Of a DNA stretch of 64,000 nt, positions 58,229-64,000 are shown one piece after another. Each line of letters opens with the position of its first letter. Within the stretch, counting starts at the first letter, position 1. The position numbers and the translations under genes were made by a program. Source of the stretch: Williamsia muralis (GTDB lineage Bacteria; Actinomycetota; Actinomycetes; Mycobacteriales; Mycobacteriaceae). The notes beneath the pieces are model-generated. The model was not told the origin of the DNA. It worked only from the letters and a program-made list of their open reading frames with translations, and did no database searches. The DNA is taken from positions 248,001 to 312,000 of the forward strand of contig NZ_PEBD01000012.1 of NCBI RefSeq assembly GCF_002735905.1, in the 5' to 3' direction.

Positions 58229-58462
58229 ATGGATACGCAGACCGTCGAACGCCCCGATGTCACCACCGATGAGACCACCGAAGACGACACCCCGAAGTTC
58301 TTCCATTACGTGAAGAAAGACAAGATCGTCGAGAGCGCTGTCATGGGCAACATCGTTGTCGCGCTGTGCGGCGAGACCTTCCCCGTCACCAAGTCGGCGA
58401 AGCCCGGGTCCCCGGTGTGCCCGAAATGCAAGAAGATCTACTCCCGCATGAAGAAGGACTGA
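58229..58462 (+). CDS. DUF3039 small zinc-ribbon-like protein
   Basis: Seventy-seven residues with an acidic Thr/Asp/Glu-rich first third, then FFHYVKKDKIVESAVMG and three cysteines: one in ALCGET and a C-x2-C pair (VCPKCKKIY). Family DUF3039, equivalent of Rv2708c next to sigB. The cysteines plus the histidine may hold zinc. Its stop (58462) touches that of the convergent YihY gene (58463) with no gap. Confidence 0.85.
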   Translation: MDTQTVERPDVTTDETTEDDTPKFFHYVKKDKIVESAVMGNIVVALCGETFPVTKSAKPGSPVCPKCKKIYSRMKKD

Positions 58463-59608
58463 CTACCGCTCACTGTCGAGGGGGCGGTCCGGGGCTGCGG
58501 CCTGGGGCGACTGCGGCGGTTCGGTCGTCTCGAGATCCGGTTTGCGGATCGGGCCCGTAGGCAGTCTCTTCGGAACGGTCTTGAGCTGGTCGGTGATGTC
58601 GCTGGTCTGCGCCGAGACCCAGTCGCGTACCTGATCGATCTTGCTCGGGTTGGCGGGCCACGTCTCCTGCACGATGGCGTTGAACTCCGCGCCGATCACG
58701 ATGGCGAATCCCAGGAAGAACGTGAACAGCAGGAACGCGATCGGCGTGGCCAGCGCCCCGTAGCTGTACCCGGTCTGGGTGATGATGGACAGGTACCAGC
58801 GCAGTACCGCGCTGGCGAGCCAGAACACCGCGCCGGCGAGGAGCGCACCGCACAGCAGCCGGTGCCACGGCAGTGGATTGGCCAAGGCAACCCGGTAGAG
58901 CGTGGTCAGCCCGATCAACAGCAGGACCGCCACAGCCGGGAAGTAGCCGTAGTCGACCAGCTGTGAGCCGGTCTCGCGCCACGCATCGGGCACCACCTGA
59001 CGCACGTACGTGGGGCCCAGGGCAACCAGCGGCAGCGTGAACACCGACAGGATGAGGAAGCAGACGTAGAGCCAGAGGGCGAACAGACGTTGGGTCACCG
59101 CATGCCGGACGTTGTGTTGACCGTGGGCGACCACGATGGAATCGACAAAGCTGGACATCGCCGAGGACCCGGCCCACAGTGACAGCAGGAACCCGAGAGA
59201 GATGACTTCTGCGCGACCGCTGACGAGGACGTTGTCGACGGTGGGGGTGATGATCTCGTCGACCACGTTCTGGCTGAACGTACGGTCCGCGAAGCCGATG
59301 ATCCGGTCGGAGATGATCTGTTCGGTGTTCGGGCCGAACCAGCCTGCGATGTAGCCGAGACTGCCCAGGATGCCCAGCAGCAGTGGTGGCAAGGACAACG
59401 TCTGCCAGAACGCGGCCTGCGCGGACATGGCAAAGATCGAGTCGTCCCACGACTTCGTGATCGTGCGCCAGAGCAGCCGGGGAATCGTTTTGAGGACCGG
59501 TGGCCGCGACGCCGGGGCGTCGCGGGGATCTGCGTGAGCGCCGCGCGCCGGCTTCTTCGGGGCGGGTTCGGATTGGGGATCGTTTGGAGGAGCGATGGTG
59601 TCCAGCAT
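58463..59608 (-). CDS. YihY/BrkB-family membrane protein (Rv2707-like)
   Basis: A 381-residue protein from ATG 59608 with a soluble ~55-residue head, six hydrophobic segments between about residues 70 and 300, and a long charged tail. YihY features: an early AQAAFWQTLSLPPLLLG helix, SGRAEVISLGFLLSLWAGSSAMSS region (seen in parts) and GYSYGALATPIAFLLF before the last helix. Often mislabelled ribonuclease BN; transport function unproven. Start chosen because the 57 codons upstream look random. Confidence 0.85.
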   Translation of the reverse strand: MLDTIAPPNDPQSEPAPKKPARGAHADPRDAPASRPPVLKTIPRLLWRTITKSWDDSIFAMSAQAAFWQTLSLPPLLLGILGSLGYIAGWFGPNTEQIISDRIIGFADRTFSQNVVDEIITPTVDNVLVSGRAEVISLGFLLSLWAGSSAMSSFVDSIVVAHGQHNVRHAVTQRLFALWLYVCFLILSVFTLPLVALGPTYVRQVVPDAWRETGSQLVDYGYFPAVAVLLLIGLTTLYRVALANPLPWHRLLCGALLAGAVFWLASAVLRWYLSIITQTGYSYGALATPIAFLLFTFFLGFAIVIGAEFNAIVQETWPANPSKIDQVRDWVSAQTSDITDQLKTVPKRLPTGPIRKPDLETTEPPQSPQAAAPDRPLDSER

Positions 59609-59803
59609 TGCCGAAGTTCGGATGCGATGCGTGATGCCGCGCCGCCGCCGCGGTCGCTCGCACGGCTGCGGGCGCGGTAACATTTTGCCGGTGCCCGACG
59701 GACCCGTGCAGTGGCCGATCTGCCCCTCGGCAGGGCACCGACCGTCCGACCAGCCCGGACGGGTGGAATCCGATTTCATCGCAGCTAGGAGTTGTGCCCT
59801 GTC

Positions 59804-61546
59804 GTGACCCGACCTTTTGCCGCCACCGGATCACAGGTCACGTCCGACCCAGCGCCCGCGCCTGCCGCGTCGTCGCTGCGTACCTGGCAGCGACGCGCGC
59901 TGACCAAATATCTGTCCGCGGCACCGCGAGACTTCCTGGCGGTCGCGACCCCGGGTGCAGGCAAGACGACGTTCGGTCTGCGGATCGCCACCGAATTGCT
60001 GACCGACCGCACCGTGGATCAGGTCACCGTCGTCGCGCCCACCGAGCACCTCAAGCACCAGTGGGCCGCAGCGGCCGCGCGCGCGGGAATTGCCCTCGAT
60101 TCACGGTTCAGCAACAGCACCGGCCAGACCAGTTCGGACTTCCAGGGTGTCGTCGTGACCTATGCGCAGGTCGCGGCGCACCCGGCTCGACACCGGGTGC
60201 GAACCGAGAACCGCCGCACCCTGGTGATCCTCGACGAGATCCACCACGGAGGCGACGCGAAGAGTTGGGGAGATGCGATCCGCGAGGCGTTCTCCGACGC
60301 GACCAGGCGTCTGGCGTTGACGGGAACCCCGTTCCGGTCCGACGACAGCCCCATCCCGTTCATCAACTACGAACCCGAGCCGGGCGGTGGGGCGCGTTCG
60401 GTCGCCGACTACGTCTACGGGTATTCCGATGCCCTTGCGGACGGCGTGGTCCGGCCGGTTGTCTTCCTCGCGTACTCGGGGGAGGCAAGCTGGCGAAACA
60501 ACGCGGGGGAAGAGTTCACCGCCCGCCTGGGTGAGCCGCTGTCGGCCGAGCACACCGCACGCGCCTGGCGGACCGCCCTGGACCCACACGGAGACTGGAT
60601 CCCCGCCGTCCTGCAGGCCGCGCACACCCGGCTGCGGCAGCTCCGCACATCAGGGATGCCCGATGCCGGTGGGCTGGTGATCGCCAGCGATCAGACCGTC
60701 GCACGCGACTACGCCGAACTCCTGCAAGCCATCACCGGTAAGGCCCCGGCGGTCGTCCTGTCCGACGACCCCAAGTCGTCGAGCAGGATCGCGGAATTCG
60801 GTGACTCCGACGATGAGTGGATGGTCGCGGTCCGCATGGTGTCGGAGGGCGTCGACGTGCCGCGCTTGGCAGTCGGCGTCTACGCCACCAGTGCATCGAC
60901 CCCGTTGTATTTCGCTCAGGCGATCGGCCGGTTCGTGCGGTCGCGGCGGCCCGGAGAGAACGCGAGTGTGTTCCTTCCCTCGGTGCCCGTGCTGCTTCAA
61001 CTGGCCAGCCAGCTCGAAGCCCAACGCGACCATGTGCTCGGCAAACCGCACCGCGAGTCCGAGGGACTCGACGACGCGCTGCTGAACGACGCCAACAAGA
61101 CCAAGGACGAGAAGGACGACGAACGGGGGTTCGAGTCCCTGCACGCCGACGCCGAGTTGGACCAGGTGATCTTCGACGGGTCCTCGTTCGGTACGGCCAC
61201 GTTCTCGGGCAGTGACGAGGAGGCCGACTATCTCGGCCTCCCGGGGCTGCTCGATGCCGACCAGGTGCGGGACCTGTTGCAGAAGCGCCAGTCCGATCAG
61301 ATCGAGGCCCGCAGTGCCGGTCCCGCGGCTGCGCCGGCCACACCGCGCGAACCCACCGTGGGCAATCAGCTCAGTGCGTTGCGCCGGGAGCTGAACAGCC
61401 TTGTCGCGATGCATCACCACCGGACCGGAAAACCGCACGGGCTGGTCCACAACGAATTGCGTGCGAAGCTCGGGGGACCGCCCACAGCGATGGCCACAGC
61501 AGAACAACTCCAGGCTCGGATCGAGGCGCTGCGCACCTGGCGTTAG
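59804..61546 (+). CDS. Superfamily 2 DEAD/DEAH helicase (XPB/UvrB-like organisation)
   Basis: A 580-residue helicase from GTG 59804. Walker A ATPGAGKT at about 49-56, motif Ib-like VVAPTEHLKHQW, motif II DEIH at 144-147 (LVILDEIHHGGD), motif III ALTGTPFRSD, motif V SEGVDVPRLAVGVYAT and motif VI QAIGRFVRSR. After ~415 comes an acidic linker and a C-terminal helical domain (SALRRELNSLVAMHHHRTGKPHG in parts) without known family. The nucleic-acid partner is unknown. Alone between divergent YihY and a strong terminator. AGGAG lies 12 bases before the GTG. Confidence 0.85.
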   Translation: MTRPFAATGSQVTSDPAPAPAASSLRTWQRRALTKYLSAAPRDFLAVATPGAGKTTFGLRIATELLTDRTVDQVTVVAPTEHLKHQWAAAAARAGIALDSRFSNSTGQTSSDFQGVVVTYAQVAAHPARHRVRTENRRTLVILDEIHHGGDAKSWGDAIREAFSDATRRLALTGTPFRSDDSPIPFINYEPEPGGGARSVADYVYGYSDALADGVVRPVVFLAYSGEASWRNNAGEEFTARLGEPLSAEHTARAWRTALDPHGDWIPAVLQAAHTRLRQLRTSGMPDAGGLVIASDQTVARDYAELLQAITGKAPAVVLSDDPKSSSRIAEFGDSDDEWMVAVRMVSEGVDVPRLAVGVYATSASTPLYFAQAIGRFVRSRRPGENASVFLPSVPVLLQLASQLEAQRDHVLGKPHRESEGLDDALLNDANKTKDEKDDERGFESLHADAELDQVIFDGSSFGTATFSGSDEEADYLGLPGLLDADQVRDLLQKRQSDQIEARSAGPAAAPATPREPTVGNQLSALRRELNSLVAMHHHRTGKPHGLVHNELRAKLGGPPTAMATAEQLQARIEALRTWR

Positions 61547-61588
61547 GACTTGTGAGAAGTTACTGGGCCCAGACCGACCCCGCAAACG

Positions 61589-61627
61589 ACACCGCCGCGG
61601 TTCACAGTGAGTGAACCGCGGCGGTGT
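61589..61627. terminator. Strong bidirectional hairpin
   Basis: ACACCGCCGCGGTTCAC-AGTGA-GTGAACCGCGGCGGTGT: perfect 17-bp stem, followed on the + strand by TGTGTTTTC. It separates the helicase gene from the convergent zinc-ribbon gene. Confidence 0.88.
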
Positions 61628-61642
61628 TGTGTTTTCGGCGTG

Positions 61643-61849
61643 TCAGACGAGCTCTTCCTCGTTCGTGATCACGGTGGCGCCCATGTCCACCAGCCGGGCT
61701 TCGTGCTCGTTGAAGTGGTGGCGGCAGAACAGCAACTCGCCACCTGTGGAGAGGACAGCGCGTACACGGGCTGCTGCACCACATCGATCACAGCGGTCGG
61801 CAGTGGTCAACGGCATGGAGATCGGGGGCGTGGTGATGGTCTCTGACAT
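61643..61849 (-). CDS. DUF7455-type small zinc-binding protein
   Basis: Sixty-eight residues beginning MSETITTPPISMPLTTADRC. Ligands C-x2-C (DRCDRCGAAA) and C-x2-H (FCRHHFNEHE) form a compact zinc ribbon, followed by an acidic tail. Widely conserved in Mycobacteriales near sigA/sigB, function unknown. GGAGGA precedes the ATG. Upstream on the minus strand, GGGAAC ... CGTC at 17-base spacing is one base away from an ECF promoter and is not claimed as one. Confidence 0.83.
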   Translation of the reverse strand: MSETITTPPISMPLTTADRCDRCGAAARVRAVLSTGGELLFCRHHFNEHEARLVDMGATVITNEEELV

Positions 61850-62103
61850 TTTTTCCTCCGTCCCGGGCCTGCGCTGGCGCGGTCCCTTCGCGAGCTAACA
61901 CACCGGGGTGGTGCATCCACTCTCACTCTTTCAGACGATCAGGGATTCGGCTTTGTTCCCGGGTGCCTCGGCGTGTGTCGTCACTCACCCGTAACAGCAG
62001 GTTTTCGATCGGCAACATCTGTGTGTCGCGGGCCCATGGAATGCGCCCCAGTACGCCTACCTCGCCGGGTCATCACCGCGGTCGTCATGCCTACAGTGAG
62101 CGC
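61850..62103. other. 254-bp divergent intergenic region
   Basis: Holds the ribosome site of the zinc-ribbon gene at its left end and the -10 hexamer of the EamA gene at its right end. No RNA gene, repeat or further coding signal seen. Confidence 0.5.
62092..62097 (+). promoter_or_regulatory. Candidate -10 hexamer for the EamA gene
   Basis: TACAGT, 6 bases before ATG 62104. Confidence 0.4.
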
Positions 62104-63063
62104 ATGAGCAGCCGTGTCGATCCCTCCCGGTCGGAACGGATCTCCGCCAACCTACCTCTGCTCTTCATCATCGGGGCGGTGTGCCAGTACGTCGGTGCAT
62201 CGGTTGCGGTGCCGCTGTTCTCCCAGCTCAACCCGGCGGCGGTGGCCTGGCTTCGGGCCACCGCCGCCGGACTCGTGCTGTTGGCGCTGTGGTGGCCGAT
62301 CGCAGCGCGGCGATGGCCGAGGGGGGAGGGATCCTATCCACCTCGCCGACTCGCGATCGCAGCTGCTTTCGGGCTGATCACCATGGGTATGAACATGTCC
62401 TTCTACCTGGCGATCGACCATATCGACCTCGGGGTGGCCGTCGCGATCGAGTTCCTCGGGCCGATCGTCGTCGCAGCAGCGGGTTCGCGGACGATGTCGG
62501 ACGGGGTTGCGGTGGTGTCGGTGCTGGTGGGCGTTGTCCTGCTCAGCGGGGCGAGTTTTTCCGGTGCGCCGCTCGGGGTGCTGTTTGCCCTGGTGGCCGC
62601 CGGATTGTGGGCCGGCTACATCGTGGTCGGCAAGATGGTGTCGACGGGGAACGTACATGCCGACTCGGCGCCGGCCGGCCCGGCGTGGCGCAACGGGATC
62701 GACGACCTGGCCATCGGTCTCAGCGTCGCCGGGGCCATCTGCGCCCCGGTGGTGATAGGCGTCACGACGACCATCTCGCCCGGAGAGCTCTGGAGCTGGC
62801 GGGTCCTGGCGCTCGGGGTCGCGGTCGGCGTGTTGTCGAGCGCCGTGCCGTATCTGCTCGACCAGGTGGTGCTCGCCCGACTCGGACGGTCCCAGTTCGC
62901 CTTGCTGCTCGCACTGCTGCCACTGACCGCGACGGTGGTGGGCGCCATCGCATTGGCGCAGGTGCCTTCGTGGACCGAGGTGTGCGGAATGGTGCTGGTG
63001 GTCGCCGCCATCGTCTTCTCGGCGCGATCGTCCGAAATTGACTCTGGCGCAGGTACCGGGTGA
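62104..63063 (+). CDS. EamA/DMT-family exporter (RhtA-like)
   Basis: A 319-residue inner-membrane protein with ten hydrophobic segments arranged as two EamA repeats; first-repeat text FIIGAVCQYVGASVAVPLF and AIEFLGPIVVA at the end of it, second repeat from LGVLFALVAAGLWAGYIVVG. These sequences resemble RhtA (threonine/homoserine export) and related amino-acid or metabolite exporters; the substrate is not determinable. The in-frame extension to 61963 is rejected because a -10 hexamer lies just before ATG 62104. Confidence 0.85.
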   Translation: MSSRVDPSRSERISANLPLLFIIGAVCQYVGASVAVPLFSQLNPAAVAWLRATAAGLVLLALWWPIAARRWPRGEGSYPPRRLAIAAAFGLITMGMNMSFYLAIDHIDLGVAVAIEFLGPIVVAAAGSRTMSDGVAVVSVLVGVVLLSGASFSGAPLGVLFALVAAGLWAGYIVVGKMVSTGNVHADSAPAGPAWRNGIDDLAIGLSVAGAICAPVVIGVTTTISPGELWSWRVLALGVAVGVLSSAVPYLLDQVVLARLGRSQFALLLALLPLTATVVGAIALAQVPSWTEVCGMVLVVAAIVFSARSSEIDSGAGTG

Positions 63064-63081
63064 TGCGGCAGGCTGGTAAGG

Positions 63082-63435
63082 GTGAGTGACGGCGTCCACC
63101 TGGTTCATTTGTGCTCGATATCCGACTGGCTCGAGGCACGTTCGAGTGGCGTCCTGGAACCGGAGTCGCTGACGCAGCAGGGGTTCGTGCACCTGTCTGA
63201 ACGCACACAAGTCCACATCCCGGCCAATCTGCTCTATCGAGATCATTCCGATCTTGTTCTGTTGAGCATCGATCCGCAGCGAGTGGGCGGCGAGATCGTG
63301 TGGGAAGACGGCGACCCGCCGAGCGATGACGGAACGCAGTTCCCGCACCTCTACGACTCTCTGCCGACAAGCGCGGTCATCGGCGTGGAACGGTACGAGA
63401 TGGATGACTCCGGCCGATATCCACAACTCAACTGA
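63082..63435 (+). CDS. DUF952 protein
   Basis: A 117-residue soluble protein (GTG 63082, AAGG just upstream) beginning MSDGVHLVHLCSISDWLEA. DUF952 landmarks are GFVHLSERTQV in the first half and FPHLYDSLPTSAVIGVERY in the second, with conserved histidines that may form a pocket related to ADP-ribosyltransferase-like folds. No function is established. It is 18 bases after the EamA gene and probably cotranscribed. Confidence 0.8.
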   Translation: MSDGVHLVHLCSISDWLEARSSGVLEPESLTQQGFVHLSERTQVHIPANLLYRDHSDLVLLSIDPQRVGGEIVWEDGDPPSDDGTQFPHLYDSLPTSAVIGVERYEMDDSGRYPQLN

Positions 63436-63453
63436 CGGGCAGGTCTGGAGTGG

Positions 63454-64000
63454 TCAACCCGTGCCGTCGGGTCTGACGACACCGTGTTCGCGGGCGATGA
63501 TCGCGGCCTGCACACGGGACTGGAGCCCGAGTTTGGTCAGAACCCGTGACACGTGAGTCTTGACGGTCGTCTCTCCGATGAACAACTCCGAGGCGATCTG
63601 CGCGTTCGACAATCCGCGTCCCAGTGCCGCCAACACGTCGCGTTCGCGTTCGGTCAGCTCGGCCAGCCCGCGTGCCACGACACGATCGGGTTCGGCCGCC
63701 GGCGGCCGCGGCGACGGGTGGTGGTCGGTGAACCGTTCGATCACCCTGCGGGTGACTTCGGGGGCAAGGGCAGCGTCCCCCCGCGCCACCGCGGTGACGG
63801 CCGACACCAGTTCTGTTGCGGTGGCGGTTTTGAGCATGAACCCGGCCGCTCCGGCGCGCAGCGCCGCGAAGACATAGTCGTCGATGTCGAAGGTGGTGAG
63901 GATCAGCACGTTGGCGTCGTGGGTGGCGTCGATGAGAGCGGTGGCCGCGATCCCGTCGGTGCCTGGCATGCGGATGTCCATCAGCACCACGTCTGGGTGG
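63454..64000 (-). CDS. NarL/FixJ-family response regulator, N-terminus cut by the window edge
   Basis: The last ~182 residues of a two-component regulator. The receiver domain is entered just before the phospho-aspartate (PDVVLMDIRMPGTDG), with the T in ILTTFD and the K in FMLKTA that complete the switch. A Pro-rich linker leads to a LuxR-type HTH: LTERERDVLAALGRGLSNAQIA and ETTVKTHVSRVLTKLGL. The first ~50 residues and the partner kinase lie outside the window. Convergent with the DUF952 gene. Confidence 0.92.
   Translation of the reverse strand, partial: HPDVVLMDIRMPGTDGIAATALIDATHDANVLILTTFDIDDYVFAALRAGAAGFMLKTATATELVSAVTAVARGDAALAPEVTRRVIERFTDHHPSPRPPAAEPDRVVARGLAELTERERDVLAALGRGLSNAQIASELFIGETTVKTHVSRVLTKLGLQSRVQAAIIAREHGVVRPDGTG

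Noticed and set aside
61900-62000. ECF promoter for the small zinc-ribbon gene
   Set aside because: GGAAC-N17-CGTC differs at a core -10 base and is far from the start codon; too weak to claim.

Overview
The window is 64 kb of dense, high-GC chromosomal DNA with no insertion sequence, phage gene, CRISPR array, rRNA or tRNA that I can recognise. The gene order thyX-dapA-rnj-ftsK-argA-pgsA-clgR-pspA-recA-recX-miaB-miaA-dapF-hflX-fadE20-lexA-chiZ-nrdR, then ideR/sigB with their DUF3099, DUF3039 and YihY neighbours, follows the Rv2754c-Rv2706c block of Mycobacterium tuberculosis. The gluABCD operon beside recX is arranged as in Corynebacterium. Mycothiol-dependent formaldehyde dehydrogenase, IdeR, a RecA-NDp (PafBC-type) promoter and cGAAC-N4-GTTCg SOS boxes all point to the order Mycobacteriales. 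A Gordonia-like genus is my best guess from general protein character, not a proven assignment. RecA carries no intein.

Layout. 1-9.3 kb: thymidylate synthesis (thyX, cut by the left edge), lysine/DAP synthesis (dapA), RNase J, FtsK, a TerC-family membrane protein and argA. 9.4-13.2 kb: pgsA, then the envelope-stress unit clgR-pspA behind an ECF (SigE-type) promoter, a 57-residue membrane protein, a glycosyltransferase and a DUF3046 protein. 13.3-18.6 kb: recA-recX with two DNA-damage promoters, convergent with the glutamate ABC transporter gluABCD. 18.7-27.7 kb: tRNA modification (miaB, miaA), dapF, hflX and an acyl-CoA dehydrogenase. 27.8-29.9 kb: lexA/chiZ divergent SOS pair and nrdR. 29.9-42.1 kb: HrpA, a class III aminotransferase, the ahpC-ahpD/oxyR peroxide unit, a DJ-1/MarR pair behind a tandem operator, a SKI2-like helicase and a PAC2 protein. 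42.3-47.9 kb: formaldehyde detoxification (mscR plus metallo-hydrolase), then an SPFH/zinc-ribbon/membrane-protein cassette and a lipoprotein. 48-58.2 kb: DUF4192 protein, galE, ideR, an AcuC-like deacetylase overlapping a GNAT/acyl-CoA-ligase fusion, sigB behind a second ECF promoter, a large methyltransferase and a DUF3099 protein. 58.2-64 kb: DUF3039, YihY, a superfamily 2 helicase, small zinc-ribbon protein, EamA transporter, DUF952 protein and a NarL-type response regulator cut by the right edge.

How it fits together. The region is mainly housekeeping plus stress control: DNA damage (recA, recX, lexA, chiZ, PafBC-type promoter), envelope stress (clgR, pspA, sigB, SPFH cassette), peroxide (oxyR, ahpCD), formaldehyde (mscR) and iron (ideR). 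Two matching GGAAC-N17/18-CGTT promoters link clgR-pspA and sigB to one extracytoplasmic sigma factor.

The least-described candidates are the SPFH-zinc ribbon-membrane cassette (44.1-47.0 kb), which resembles the Bacillus PspA partners YdjGHI; the pspA-following 57-aa membrane protein found where mycobacteria carry pspM/pspN; the overlapping deacetylase/acetyltransferase pair; and the tandem TGACA-N6-TGTCA operator. Many genes have a TAnnnT hexamer 6-8 bases before the start codon, suggesting leaderless transcripts. All promoter, operator and terminator calls were made by eye.
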